A stretch of 64,000 nt of DNA from an uncultured Roseovarius sp. (GCA_951812895.1 OX638333.1:3266001-3330000), one strand, 5' to 3'; shown: positions 37,495 to 46,727, counted from the stretch's first letter. The notes: generated by a model from the letters alone, not told the origin. Translations and numbers: made by a program.

Positions 37495-37530
37495 AAAGGG
37501 CGCCCCTGCACAGCAGGTGGCGCCCTTTTT
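37495..37530 (+). terminator. Rho-independent terminator
   Basis: AAGGGCGCC (37496-37504) pairs with GGCGCCCTT (37519-37527), followed by further T residues to 37530; the loop holds a smaller CCTGCACAGCAGG hairpin. It closes the 36420-37439 transcript. Confidence 0.85.
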
Positions 37531-37648
37531 CATGTGTCGCAAAAGAACGCCAGCGTCGGTTTTGCACGGGTATTGGTCGGCTGGGCTGTGCGTCAAATGA
37601 CAGGATTGATAAATATGCCGCAACTTATGCTCAATGGAGTCGCGTCAG

Positions 37649-40156
37649 ATGAAAACCCAAGTCAAAGCCCTTGTTGTCGGCGGTGGTGCAGTTGGCACCT
37701 CTATTGCTTATCATTTGGCCAAGGCCGGATGGGATGATGTGATGCTGATCGAACGGGATGAGCTGACGTCGGGTTCAACCTGGCATGCTGCTGGTTTGCT
37801 GCCGTTGTTCAATATGTCCTACGCGACAACCCATATCCATAAATATTCGGTCGATTTCTACAAGCAACTGGAAGAAGAAACCGGCCTGAACGCTGGTTTC
37901 GCCGTTGTGGGCAACCTGCGTATGGCACAGACGCAGGATCGCATGGATGAATACATGCTCTATGCGTCCACCGCTGAAACCTGCGATGTCGATTACGAAT
38001 GGCTGACCCCAGAGCAGATCAAAGAACGCTGGCCGCTGATCGAAACTTCTGATCTGAAAGGCGCAATCTACCACACCGAAGACGGGTATATTAACCCTGC
38101 GGACGTGACCCAAGCGATGGCCAAGGGCGCGCGCCAGCGTGGCGTCGACATCGTGCGCAAGCTTCAGGCGGATGCCTTCCACTGGACGGGTACCCATTGG
38201 GAAGTCACCTGCACCAAGATGGTCGAAAAGGGCGGCAACCTGATTGAAAGCGACGAGCAAGTCGTGATTACTGCCGAGCACGTCGTCACAGCATCGGGCA
38301 ATCATGCACAGCGCACTGCGAAAATGCTGGGCATCAAGATGCCAGCGATTCCGGTTGAGCACACCTTCATCGTCATGGACAAAGACCCAGAGCTGGTGAA
38401 ATGGCGCGAAGCAGGCAACCCAGAGCACCCTGTCGTGCGTGATGCTGACAACGAATCCTACGCCCGCGAAGAGCGCGGCGGCTGGATTCTCGGCATCTAC
38501 GAACACGGCGCTCCGGCGCGCTTTGAACATGGTGTGCCGGACAGCTTCCGTGCCGACCTGTTCCCGCTCGATCTGGACCGGATCGCAGATCAGTACATGG
38601 CGATGGCGGAACGGGTTCCATCCTGTGCTGATTCTGGCCTGAAAGACGATTTCAACGGCCCGATCTGCTACACACCAGACGGCAACCCGTTGGTTGGCCC
38701 GGCCCCGGGCCTGCGTAACATGTGGTTGGCTGAAGGGTTCTCGTTCGGCATCACCGCTGCGGGCGGTACCGGATATTACCTTGCCCAGATGATGGTGGAT
38801 GGTGAGGCAGAGATCGACATGGCTTCGCTGGACCCGAAACGCTATTCGTCGAACTGGATGACCACCGAATTCGCAGCGCGTAAAAACGAAGAATGCTACG
38901 AACACGTCTACATCCTGCACCATCCCGATGAAGAGCGGGCGGCCTGCCGCCCGTTGCGGACTGCGCCTGCCTACGATCGGCAAAAGGCCCGTGGGGCTCA
39001 GTTCGGCTGGGTCAATGGTTGGGAGCGGCCTAACTATTTTGGGCCACTCGACGCACCGGATAATTTTGATCATGATTCCAGAAGCTTCCGCCGCGGCGGT
39101 TGGTGGCAATATGCGGTGGAAGAGGCGAAAGCGGTTCGGGAAGGTGTTGGCCTGATTGATGCCACAGCCTTTACCAAGCACGTTGTCAAAGGCCCCGGTG
39201 CGACGACGTTTCTGGATTGGTTTACCTGCAATAAACTGCCCAAAGTGGGGCGGATCAACCTGACCTATGCTCTGACCTCACATGGTACAACACGCACAGA
39301 ATATACAATCGTGCGGAATGGTGAGAACCATTATTATCTAGTGTCTGCAGGGGCTTGGACGGAATATGACGCGGACTATCTGCGTAAGGCGGCGGAAGAT
39401 ATGGCCGGTGAATTCGGTTACATCGAAATTCAGGACGTCACAACGCAATGGGGTGTCTTTGCGATTGCCGGGCCGAAATCGCGGGATGTTTTGAAAGAGG
39501 TTATCTCGGACGCCGATCCGGATTCTGCGTTGAGTAACAAGAGGTTCCCGTGGCTGAGCGCACGGCAGATCGAGCTGGGTATGTGCCCGGTCAATGCGAT
39601 CCGGGTGGCCTATACCGGTGAATTGGGTTGGGAGCTGCATCATCCGATGGAGATGCAGAACTATCTCTTTGATTTGCTTGAGAAAGCCGGCGAAAAACAC
39701 GGCATGAAACTGGTCGGGGCGCGGGCCCAAAACTGGCTGCGTCAGGAGAAATCCTATCGTGCTTTCGGAACCGAACTTGGGCGGGATGCGACGCCTTTGG
39801 AAGCGGATCTTCCACGGTTTGTAGATCTGGATAAGTCTTTCCACGGAAAGGATAAATTGATCGAAACCGGGGTGCGGGTCAAATGCTGCACGCTGCTGAT
39901 TGATGGCCCGGAAGATGCCGATCCATGGGGACGCGAAGTGCTGTACACCGAAGATGGTAGGCGTGTCGGCCGCCTGACATCTGGTGGATATTCAGTGGTT
40001 TACGGGAAATCCATTGGCATGGGCTATGTCACACCCGACCTTGCCGTTGATGGTACCAAGTTAAAGGTCAAATTGCAGGACAAGTTGTGGGATGCCGTTG
40101 TAACCTGCGACAGCCCGTATGACCCCAAGAACGAGGTCATCCGCAAAGACGGTTAA
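37649..40156 (+). CDS. FAD/GcvT-fused dimethylglycine/sarcosine dehydrogenase-like enzyme
   Basis: An 835-residue enzyme from the ATG at 37649, preceded by GGAG. The N-terminal DAO domain has ALVVGGGAVGTSIAYHLAKA and SGSTWHAAGL, whose His matches the covalent flavin site; a middle FAO_M-like region leads into a C-terminal GcvT part (RDVLKEVISDADPDSALSN, YTGELGWELHHP, RQEKSYRAFGTELG). It should demethylate N-methylated glycines with transfer of C1 units to tetrahydrofolate. It shares architecture with the 9955-12387 protein but their sequences diverge widely, so the two are probably not redundant. It is transcribed alone. Confidence 0.88.
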   Translation: MKTQVKALVVGGGAVGTSIAYHLAKAGWDDVMLIERDELTSGSTWHAAGLLPLFNMSYATTHIHKYSVDFYKQLEEETGLNAGFAVVGNLRMAQTQDRMDEYMLYASTAETCDVDYEWLTPEQIKERWPLIETSDLKGAIYHTEDGYINPADVTQAMAKGARQRGVDIVRKLQADAFHWTGTHWEVTCTKMVEKGGNLIESDEQVVITAEHVVTASGNHAQRTAKMLGIKMPAIPVEHTFIVMDKDPELVKWREAGNPEHPVVRDADNESYAREERGGWILGIYEHGAPARFEHGVPDSFRADLFPLDLDRIADQYMAMAERVPSCADSGLKDDFNGPICYTPDGNPLVGPAPGLRNMWLAEGFSFGITAAGGTGYYLAQMMVDGEAEIDMASLDPKRYSSNWMTTEFAARKNEECYEHVYILHHPDEERAACRPLRTAPAYDRQKARGAQFGWVNGWERPNYFGPLDAPDNFDHDSRSFRRGGWWQYAVEEAKAVREGVGLIDATAFTKHVVKGPGATTFLDWFTCNKLPKVGRINLTYALTSHGTTRTEYTIVRNGENHYYLVSAGAWTEYDADYLRKAAEDMAGEFGYIEIQDVTTQWGVFAIAGPKSRDVLKEVISDADPDSALSNKRFPWLSARQIELGMCPVNAIRVAYTGELGWELHHPMEMQNYLFDLLEKAGEKHGMKLVGARAQNWLRQEKSYRAFGTELGRDATPLEADLPRFVDLDKSFHGKDKLIETGVRVKCCTLLIDGPEDADPWGREVLYTEDGRRVGRLTSGGYSVVYGKSIGMGYVTPDLAVDGTKLKVKLQDKLWDAVVTCDSPYDPKNEVIRKDG

Positions 40157-40300
40157 GACTGGCATCCACCCTGTGACGAGCAGGTTGGATTTTATGCAAA
40201 GTTTCGGCGTTGTCTGTGGAGTTGCGTACATGATGTACACAAATTCCCCAAAACTGCTGATTGGTAGTTGTCACTTAAACACCAGCGGGCCAAGGTCAAA

Positions 40301-40717
40301 TCAAAGTCCGTTTGCAGGCTCGATCTCCAGCAGCTCGAATGTTGCCTTGCCGTCAGCGTTGAATTTGCGGACCGTTTCACCCTGACGCACGACTGTGAGG
40401 CATCGGTAACGCCCGGCATCTTTGGCCATGGATACACAGACCTGATTCCCATCGGTTATTGCATAGGCACCTGAGCCGGACCAGCCGCCGCCCTGTAACT
40501 CACCATTCAGAACATTTGACGGGTCGTAAAAGAAGCGAAAGGTTTTATCGCCCGCTTTAGCGGTCACGACCTTGCTGGTGATCAGATCGGCGATTTCATC
40601 AGATGTCAGAACCGTGCCCCCATCTTCGAGGGCTATTTCAAGGTCCGTTGCGGCGATGGCAACGGTTCCCGCCATCATCGCGAGGGAAGTTATGATTATT
40701 GTTCTACAGAATTTCAT
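40301..40717 (-). CDS. Small secreted protein of unknown function
   Basis: A 138-residue protein with a clear signal peptide (MKFCRTIIITSLAMMAGTVA, cleaved near AIAATDLE). The mature domain, about 115 residues, begins with EDGGTVLTSDEIADLITSKV and has a central GGGWSGSGAYAITDGNQVCV segment with two Cys residues (VCVSMAK and YRCLTVV) that could form a disulfide. The shape of a helix followed by beta strands around a strand-turn FRFFYDPS recalls small periplasmic proteins found in Rhodobacterales, but I do not know a named family. It is divergent from the CadC-like regulator, 148 bp away. Confidence 0.8.
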   Translation of the reverse strand: MKFCRTIIITSLAMMAGTVAIAATDLEIALEDGGTVLTSDEIADLITSKVVTAKAGDKTFRFFYDPSNVLNGELQGGGWSGSGAYAITDGNQVCVSMAKDAGRYRCLTVVRQGETVRKFNADGKATFELLEIEPANGL

Positions 40718-40811
40718 GGTGATTTCCTTTCAGCTAGCAGGGAGCAAATTGGTTGCCCTTGGATGCCCGTTCAGCATCTGCACGAAGAGGTGAGGTGTCT
40801 TGATGAAAGGA

Positions 40812-40840
40812 TGACTTTTGCTGACTTTTACCTGACAATT
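40812..40840. promoter_or_regulatory. Tandem direct repeats, OmpR-type box candidate
   Basis: TGACTTTT at 40812-40819 and again at 40822-40829, then TGACAATT at 40833-40840, lie about one helical turn apart just upstream of the CadC-like start codon and 95-120 bp upstream of the small secreted protein gene. OmpR/CadC-type winged helices typically bind tandem direct repeats with this spacing. Binding by the neighbour is inference. Confidence 0.5.
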
Positions 40841-40865
40841 GGTTTGAAGGGGGTGACGGCAGAAG

Positions 40866-42503
40866 ATGTACAGGTTTGGAGAATTCCAATTTGATCCTTC
40901 TGGATTGGGGCTGATGCGCAATGAAGAAGCTGTCGCCATTGAGCCTCAGGCGATGCGTTTGTTGGAGCATCTGATCCTGCACCGCGACCGTATTGTCCCG
41001 AAAGACGAGCTGGTAGAAGAGATTTGGGAGGGTCGGGCGATAACGGATGCGGCTCTTAACACACGGATCCGGTCGGTGAGGCGTGCATTAGGAGACGACG
41101 GTGCGCAGCAAAGCTTTATCAAGACATATCCGAAGCGAGGGTTTCGGTTTGTTGCAGATCTGGAGCCGGAACGAGAGCCGCCCGTAGCCTCGGGCCCACA
41201 ATCGCAATCCAAATTGGGGTTGGTGGTGGTTGTCTCGGTGTTGATTGCTGCGTTGGTTATTTGGTTTTTGTGGCAGCCCGCCACATCAATTCAGGAAGAA
41301 AAGCCATCTATCGCCGTTCTAAGATTTGACAATCTGGGTGACGAGCGCACCGACGGATATTTTGCTGATGGTTTAACCGAGGAGCTGACCACACATCTGG
41401 CGCGGTATCGCGAACTTTTTGTGATCTCGAGTGCCACAGTTTTCTCCTATGCTGCGGAAGACAGCGCCCCGGTCGAAATTGCACGTGACCTTGGGGTTGG
41501 ATATGGCTTGCGGGGGAGCGTGCGGCGTGATGAAGGGCGCATACGCGTTACCTCGGAATTGATTAACATTCCCACCGGAAAAACGATCTGGTCTGAGCAA
41601 TTCGAAAGAGAAATCACAGGGATTTTTGAATTGCAGGACGAAATTACGCAGTCTATTGCCGGGCGGCTTGTGCCGGAGATTCTTCAGTCAGATGTAGAGA
41701 GAGTGTCCGGGAACCCGACTGAAGATATGGGGGCGTGGGATTTGTTTCTGCGTGCCCGGGACAAGCAAGCCGACCTTTCGAAAGCCTCTCAGATTGAAGC
41801 GGTGAAGTTGGCGCGTCAGGCCACGCGCATCGACCCCCAGTTTGCAGCGGCCTACAGCCTTGTTGCCCGTGCGCAGGGGGCTTTGTTTTTCTTTGGTTGG
41901 GCTGATGATCCTGAAGCGACACTCGCGGCTGCGACAGAGGCGGCAAAGCGGGCGATTGAGCTGGATGAGCGGGACCCGCAGGCGCATGCCGCACTTGGTT
42001 ATATTTACCGATTCACAGGTCATGCGGATCTGGCGGTTGATAGTCTGGAGCTTGCCGCCGACCTGAACCCGAATGATGCGCGCATCAGGCTGGAGCTGGC
42101 GCATACGCTAGATTGGTTTCGACTGCAGGAGCGAGCGTTGCCGCAGATAGATATGGCGATCAGGTTAAGCCCGCGTGATCCGCTGTTGCAGAACATGTAT
42201 TTTTATAAGGGCCATATTTTGTTCCACCTTGATCGGTTCGACGAGTCGCTGGAGGCAGCGCGAAAACTACAAACCGTTGCCAAAGGCAAGACATGGCTTG
42301 TGTTTCATCAGCTGTTGCGGGCTGCAAATCTGGCGCAGCTGGACCGGATGGGCGAAGCACAGGAGGCGGTTGATGCGGCACTGGCCCTTAATCCAAATTT
42401 ATCCATCAGTGCGATGAGGCGGCAGTTTGAGGGCAGCAAAAACCACCCGGAGAACCGCCGCGCCTGGCTGGCCAGTCTGGAAATGGCAGGGATGCCGCTT
42501 TAG
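40866..42503 (+). CDS. CadC-like membrane transcriptional regulator with TolB-like and TPR regions
   Basis: A 545-residue one-component regulator. Residues about 1-100 are an OmpR/PhoB winged helix (FGEFQFDPSGLGLMR, NTRIRSVRRALGDDG, FIKTYPKRGFRFVADL). One membrane segment follows (LGLVVVVSVLIAALVIWFLW, about 118-140). The periplasmic part starts with the AVLRFDNLGDERTDGYFADG module often paired with CadC-type or class III cyclase proteins, then PTGKTIWSEQFEREITGIF, and ends in several TPR repeats (DPQAHAALGYIYRFTGHADLA, NPNDARIRLELAHTLDWF). It would sense an envelope or extracellular signal and bind DNA directly. Confidence 0.9.
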   Translation: MYRFGEFQFDPSGLGLMRNEEAVAIEPQAMRLLEHLILHRDRIVPKDELVEEIWEGRAITDAALNTRIRSVRRALGDDGAQQSFIKTYPKRGFRFVADLEPEREPPVASGPQSQSKLGLVVVVSVLIAALVIWFLWQPATSIQEEKPSIAVLRFDNLGDERTDGYFADGLTEELTTHLARYRELFVISSATVFSYAAEDSAPVEIARDLGVGYGLRGSVRRDEGRIRVTSELINIPTGKTIWSEQFEREITGIFELQDEITQSIAGRLVPEILQSDVERVSGNPTEDMGAWDLFLRARDKQADLSKASQIEAVKLARQATRIDPQFAAAYSLVARAQGALFFFGWADDPEATLAAATEAAKRAIELDERDPQAHAALGYIYRFTGHADLAVDSLELAADLNPNDARIRLELAHTLDWFRLQERALPQIDMAIRLSPRDPLLQNMYFYKGHILFHLDRFDESLEAARKLQTVAKGKTWLVFHQLLRAANLAQLDRMGEAQEAVDAALALNPNLSISAMRRQFEGSKNHPENRRAWLASLEMAGMPL

Positions 42504-42687
42504 GGCTGATCTTGAATCGCTCCCAGGATCGCCCCACCAACGCGGATTAGAGGGGCAGAGCCCGGCCGTGGCACGGCTCTAGGTGAGATGTCGAACGGTC
42601 TCTGACGGTTGCCTGCATTCCTAAAACAGGTTTTCGGGATGAATGACAGACAGAGCGGAAGAAGGAAGCCCATGTTAAACCACATTC

Positions 42688-43437
42688 TTACCGCTGTCTC
42701 CTTGCCAGCCATGCCTTCCACTTGTCTTTGTTTCCGGCAAAGACATTGAGATCAACTTCGACGTCTATGCCGGGAATGGTGCCGGTGGCGCTGTATTGCC
42801 AAAAGCTCCAGCTTTGGCCGGGATACGCGACGTCGAGGGTTTTGGCGGTAGAGCGGAGCCAGAATTCTTCGTTTAGCTTGCCGAGACCCGTTTCGCGGTA
42901 GAACTTGGGCGTTGTGTAGATGATCGGGCGCTGCCCGTAATGGCGTTCAACGATATCCATGAACCGTTTGACCAGTTTGCGGACTTTGCGTCCTTCGGGA
43001 CGTTTTTGGCAGGTAGGGGAAAACGGGTTCCATTCCATATCCAGCACCGGGGGCAGGGCACCCTTGGATTTGGGAACATTGCGGATGAACCAGCGGGCCT
43101 GCACCTCTGGTTCTGTGCAGAAATAGTAAAAGTGATAAGCCCCGCGCGGGATGCCTGCGCGTTTGGCGCCCCGCCAGTTTTGCTTGAACATCGGGTCCAG
43201 CAGATCACCGCCTTCTGTTGCCTTGATGAACGCGAATTCCACACCGGCGCGTTTGACCGCACGCCAGTCGACCTCGTTCTGGAACCGGGCAAGATCAATA
43301 CCATGAATGGCATATTTGGCCGGGCTGCGGCCGATCCAGTCAACCGGATCATTGTCGCCGAATGCCTTGGGCTGGGCGAAAAGCGGTGTCGACAGGACAA
43401 GGAAAAGGGCAAGAAACTGGAACATGGGTCTGAGCAT
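42688..43437 (-). CDS. Glycoside hydrolase family 25 lysozyme
   Basis: A 249-residue secreted muramidase from the ATG at 43437, preceded by GGAG and overlapping the DUF938 stop (TGATG); an ATG at 43425 is also possible. The signal peptide is followed by the GH25 barrel: IHGIDLARFQNEVDWRAVKR, FAFIKATEGGDLLDP, GAYHFYYFC, PPVLDMEWNPF with the catalytic Asp/Glu pair, and FWQYSATGTIPGIDVEVDLN. GH25 enzymes cleave the MurNAc-GlcNAc beta-1,4 bond. It is coupled to the DUF938 methyltransferase gene, which has no evident link to cell wall. Confidence 0.92.
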   Translation of the reverse strand: MLRPMFQFLALFLVLSTPLFAQPKAFGDNDPVDWIGRSPAKYAIHGIDLARFQNEVDWRAVKRAGVEFAFIKATEGGDLLDPMFKQNWRGAKRAGIPRGAYHFYYFCTEPEVQARWFIRNVPKSKGALPPVLDMEWNPFSPTCQKRPEGRKVRKLVKRFMDIVERHYGQRPIIYTTPKFYRETGLGKLNEEFWLRSTAKTLDVAYPGQSWSFWQYSATGTIPGIDVEVDLNVFAGNKDKWKAWLARRQR

Positions 43438-44099
43438 CAAGGGGTCTCCGATCGGTGTTCTGAAATGAAGGCGAGGTTGTTGCTGGGCATGTCGATGGTG
43501 GTGAGGAGCGAGAGGCCCGCTTCGGCAAGCCACGATTTGATTTCGCTTGTGTCTTTGTAACCGATCACGGGGTCTGAAGCCCGCAGGCGGTCATCAAAAT
43601 AGCGGTCGCCGGGAGAAGTGGCAACGCCGTTACGCAGGAAGGGGCCATAAAGGACAAAACGACCATTGGTGGCAAGGGCTTGTGCCACCTCTGATATGAT
43701 GCAGCGCGCTTGGGGTGCACTGATCAGGTGCAGCAGGTTGATGAGCACTATCAGATCCTTGCCCCCAAGCGTGTCGTGCCAGCCGGGTGTGGCGGCATCA
43801 AGGGCGATGGCGGGTTTGATATTGTCCTGATCCGCGGCCCATGCGTCAATGCTGGCGCAGCGAGTGGCGTCGATGTCAGAAGGCTGCCAGGTAATGCCCG
43901 GCAGGGCGGCGGCAAAGCTTGCCACATGCTGGCCGGTGCCGCTGGCAATTTCAAGCGCTGAGCCGTACTGCGGGGCGTGAAGCCGCAAGAGATCGGTGAT
44001 GGGTCCGGCATTGCGTTCTGCGGACGGGGCATTGAGCCGTGCGCCGTCAAGCTCATGGGCTACGGAGACGAATTCTTTGGGCGGCTGATGGCGTTGCAT
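43437..44099 (-). CDS. DUF938 SAM-dependent methyltransferase-like protein
   Basis: A 220-residue protein of the DUF938 family. It shows the family's NAPSAERNAGPITDLL opening, the SAM motif ALEIASGTGQHVASFAAALP, WQPSDIDATRCASIDAW, and LLHLISAPQARCIISEVA with YGPFLRNG and SPGDRYFDDRLR. It has the fold of class I methyltransferases; the substrate is unknown. Its stop overlaps the start of the GH25 gene, so the two are co-translated. Confidence 0.9.
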   Translation of the reverse strand: MQRHQPPKEFVSVAHELDGARLNAPSAERNAGPITDLLRLHAPQYGSALEIASGTGQHVASFAAALPGITWQPSDIDATRCASIDAWAADQDNIKPAIALDAATPGWHDTLGGKDLIVLINLLHLISAPQARCIISEVAQALATNGRFVLYGPFLRNGVATSPGDRYFDDRLRASDPVIGYKDTSEIKSWLAEAGLSLLTTIDMPSNNLAFISEHRSETP

Positions 44100-44214
44100 G
44101 TGGCTCCTGTTGGGGTCGGCTCATCAGTCCGGTGCGCGTTTATTCTGGGATGTGCATCCAGCTTTAGCAAAGCTTACTGTGTGCGAGGGTGAAATCAAGC
44201 ATGTGTCTGAAGGG

Positions 44215-45126
44215 TTACTTCAGCGTGTCGATTTCCGCCTGTGTTTCGCGTGCTTTGTTGCGCAGCCAATTGACAAAGCGCGCTATCGCTGGGCGGTTTT
44301 TGGCGTCGTGGCGCAGGGTGAGTGCGTAAGGCTGTGTTGCGGGCAAGTGCTTTGAGAAGGGGAACGGGTTTACAACGCTGCCTTGTTTTAAGTCCTGCAG
44401 GATAAGGGACAGCCCGCAGACCAGAAACCCGACATTCTGCCGTACCGCATCGAGGGCCAATCGTGCGTTGGGATAGTTCACGCCCCTGTCCTGCCCGCTT
44501 TCGCGATGGCCATATGTATTGAACCAACTGACCCAGCCGGGGTGGTCATCGCCGTCCAGCTGCGCGCGCAGGTGCAGAAGCGGCATGCCTTCCATGTCGT
44601 GATCCGGATCGCCTTCTGCGATCCGGCGGGTGTTGTCGGGGCCTGTGATGGGTACAAGGATGTCGTGAAACAGGATCTCGGCATTCCTGCTATCACAATC
44701 AATTCGCAAATCGGGAGAGCCCAGACGGACAGGAACGTCCCCCGCTCCGTTAATGCAGAACCTCAGGTTAGGGTGCTGCTCACGAAACTCCGGCAGTCTG
44801 GGGGCCAGCCAAAGCTCTGCCCAATCCGGGTCTGCGACGATGTGGATTTCGCTGACGCGTTGGAAATCGAGCAGCTCTGTCGCGCGATCAAGCGCTTCGA
44901 AGGCGACGCGCAGGTCGGCGATGGCGGCGTCCAGTTCTTTGGTCGGTTGAAGGCCTGAACGGCCACGTAAAAGCAGATCGGTGCTCAGGTAGTTCTCTAG
45001 CGCGCGAATACGTTGACCAACGGCTGCGGGGGTGATTCCCAACCTCTCGGCGGCACCTTTCAGCGATCCCTCGCGGACGGCCAGTTCCAGCGCCTGCAAG
45101 GATTTGAGATGGGTTGTTATTGCCAT
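44215..45126 (-). CDS. LysR-family transcriptional regulator
   Basis: A 303-residue LysR protein with N-terminal winged helix (LKSLQALELAVREGSLKGAA, ITPAAVGQRIRALENYLST), and a GcvA-like effector domain (IVADPDWAELWLAPRLPEF, PDLRIDCDSRNAEILF). It is divergent from the DUF4242 gene, with an inverted repeat next to its start codon. The likely target is that gene and itself; the effector is unknown. Confidence 0.92.
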   Translation of the reverse strand: MAITTHLKSLQALELAVREGSLKGAAERLGITPAAVGQRIRALENYLSTDLLLRGRSGLQPTKELDAAIADLRVAFEALDRATELLDFQRVSEIHIVADPDWAELWLAPRLPEFREQHPNLRFCINGAGDVPVRLGSPDLRIDCDSRNAEILFHDILVPITGPDNTRRIAEGDPDHDMEGMPLLHLRAQLDGDDHPGWVSWFNTYGHRESGQDRGVNYPNARLALDAVRQNVGFLVCGLSLILQDLKQGSVVNPFPFSKHLPATQPYALTLRHDAKNRPAIARFVNWLRNKARETQAEIDTLK

Positions 45127-45135
45127 TTGATAAAG

Positions 45136-45155
45136 TTTATCTTTATTCAGATAAA
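45136..45155. promoter_or_regulatory. LysR operator candidate upstream of the DUF4242 gene
   Basis: TTTATC (45136-45141) and GATAAA (45150-45155) form an inverted repeat with an 8-bp spacer, 9 bp upstream of the LysR start codon. TTGATAAAG also occurs twice as a direct repeat (45127-45135, 45168-45176). The cluster of GATAA half-sites between two divergent genes fits LysR binding. Confidence 0.5.
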
Positions 45156-45266
45156 ATTCAAGCGTGATTGATAAAGGTAGTCTTTCATTCGCTAAAGAGA
45201 ATTGAATTAGGAATTGTCCGGTCGTTGCGTCACCATAGGGTTATCCAACAGCAAACGGAGGCAAAA

Positions 45267-45542
45267 ATGAAACGCTATATGATCGAACGAGACATCCCCG
45301 GGATCGGTGAATTTTCCATTACAGAGCTGTGTGGTGCTGCACGCGCCTCGAACAATGCGCTGGCGAATATCGGATCGGACATCCAATGGCAGCATTCCTA
45401 TATCGCTGGTGAAAAGACGTTTTGTATTTATTTGGCCGAGAGTGAAGATCAGATCAAACAGCACTCGGAACAAAGCGGTATTCCGTTCACCAGCATCACA
45501 GAAGTCCCGCAGATCATTGACCCGCTGACGGCGAATAACTGA
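45267..45542 (+). CDS. DUF4242 family protein
   Basis: A 91-residue protein from the ATG at 45267 with CGGAGG at proper distance; 33 upstream codons are open but not coding-like. It shows the DUF4242 pattern MKRYMIERDIPGIGEF, GSDIQWQHSYIAGEKTFCIY, ESEDQIKQHSEQSGIP. Family members have a ferredoxin-like fold; one Streptomyces member binds nickel through His residues. Here the His in WQHSY and KQHSE could coordinate a metal. It is divergent from a LysR gene. Confidence 0.85.
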   Translation: MKRYMIERDIPGIGEFSITELCGAARASNNALANIGSDIQWQHSYIAGEKTFCIYLAESEDQIKQHSEQSGIPFTSITEVPQIIDPLTANN

Positions 45543-45584
45543 TCAGCGTGTAAGGGTTAGTATCAAATGCTTTGATCGATGCCG

Positions 45585-45604
45585 GGCGGCGCGCCTGCGC
45601 CGCC
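45585..45604. repeat. REP-like hairpin beside the IS110 element
   Basis: GGCGGCGC (45585-45592) and GCGCCGCC (45597-45604) form a perfect 8-bp stem with a 4-nt loop, a few bases outside the inferred left end of the IS. IS110/IS1111 elements often insert at or beside such repeated hairpins, so this may be the target. Confidence 0.45.
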
Positions 45605-45629
45605 TGCGAGGACCGCAATGCGGGATGGG

Positions 45630-45644
45630 GTGGATGGCTCCTGC
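45630..45644 (+). repeat. Left subterminal inverted repeat of the IS110 element
   Basis: GTGGATGGCTCCTGC, exactly complementary to the copy at 46959-46973. Subterminal inverted repeats define the IS1111 subgroup. Confidence 0.9.
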
Positions 45645-45707
45645 TCCATCGGCGTCGCAATGCGCCATAGTGCAGTTGTCATGAACTGCTAGGAGAGGAG
45701 CCACCCA

Positions 45708-46727
45708 ATGCAGGTTACAACAGTCGGCCTCGATTTGGCCAAGAACGTTTTCCATATTCACGGTGTCATGGAGGATGGATCTGTAGGGTTCAGCCGGTCT
45801 TTGCGGCGCAGTCAGATGTTTGCATTTTTCGAACGTCTGGAGCCATGTCTGATCGGCATGGAAGCGTGCGGTGCGAGCCACTACTGGGCGCGGGAACTGA
45901 CCAGGCTGGGTCATGAAGTCAGGTTGATAGCACCTGTCTATGTGAAGCCCTATGTCAAGCGCGGCAAGTCCGATGCGGCTGACGCAGAGGCGATCTGCGA
46001 GGCTGTCACCCGCCCGACCATGCGGTTCGTTGAGGTAAAGTCGCCTGAACAGCAGGCCATTCTTTCATTGCACCGAGCGCGTAGCCTAGTCGTTCGACAG
46101 AGAACCCAGACGATCAACATGCTGCGTGGTCTGTTGGCGGAGTTCGGCATCGTCTTTGCTCAGGGCGTCGGTCACGCCGTCCGGTTTGCAAAGCGTACCA
46201 CCCAAGAGCAGGCTCTGGACCTACCGCCCGTTGCGCTGGACACCATCATCGACCTTAGCGAACAGATATTGGCCCTGCATGGGCGGGTGCTCTGGTATGG
46301 CCGCAAGCTGACACAAGCTGCGAAATCCGAGCCCCGGATCGACTTGCTTCAGACAATCCCCGGCATTGGGCCGATCACGGCGTCGGCCATTGTCGCGACG
46401 GTTGGCAGTGCCGCACAGTTTAAGTGCGGCAGAGACTTCTCGGCCTGGTTGGGGCTGACGCCGATCAACCGGTCGACCGGAGGCAAAGAGAGGCTGGGCC
46501 GCATATCGAAGATGGGCGACCGCTACATACGCCACCTGATGGTCGTCGGCATGACCTCCCGCATGAAACAGATCAAAAGCGCACCTGAGCGATTTGATCC
46601 CTGGTTTGCGGACCTGCTGGAGCGCAAACCCGCAAAGCTCGCGGCAGTGGCCATGGCGAACAAGACAGCGCGGATAATCTGGGCGGTGCTCACACGAAAT
46701 GAGCCCTACAGGATCAGGACCGTCTGA
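45708..46727 (+). CDS. IS110-family transposase (DEDD recombinase)
   Basis: A 339-residue IS110 transposase. The N-terminal RuvC-like DEDD domain begins VGLDLAKNVFHIHG (first Asp) and shows IGMEACGASHYWAREL (Glu) and KSDAADAEAICEA (Asp pair). The C-terminal transposase_20 domain has TIPGIGPITASAIVATVG, FSAWLGLTPINRST and KERLGRISKMGDRYIRHLMV, with the region of the catalytic Ser. GAGGAG precedes the ATG. The frame is intact, so the element may be active. Members of this family are guided by a bridge RNA from the element's non-coding end. Confidence 0.96.
   Translation: MQVTTVGLDLAKNVFHIHGVMEDGSVGFSRSLRRSQMFAFFERLEPCLIGMEACGASHYWARELTRLGHEVRLIAPVYVKPYVKRGKSDAADAEAICEAVTRPTMRFVEVKSPEQQAILSLHRARSLVVRQRTQTINMLRGLLAEFGIVFAQGVGHAVRFAKRTTQEQALDLPPVALDTIIDLSEQILALHGRVLWYGRKLTQAAKSEPRIDLLQTIPGIGPITASAIVATVGSAAQFKCGRDFSAWLGLTPINRSTGGKERLGRISKMGDRYIRHLMVVGMTSRMKQIKSAPERFDPWFADLLERKPAKLAAVAMANKTARIIWAVLTRNEPYRIRTV

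Noticed and set aside
37775-39181. A 468-codon open frame on the minus strand, antisense to the FAD/GcvT dehydrogenase
   Set aside because: It lies wholly within a clearly coding gene of high GC third positions, which often leaves the opposite frame open. The translation shows no family motif and no ribosome site.
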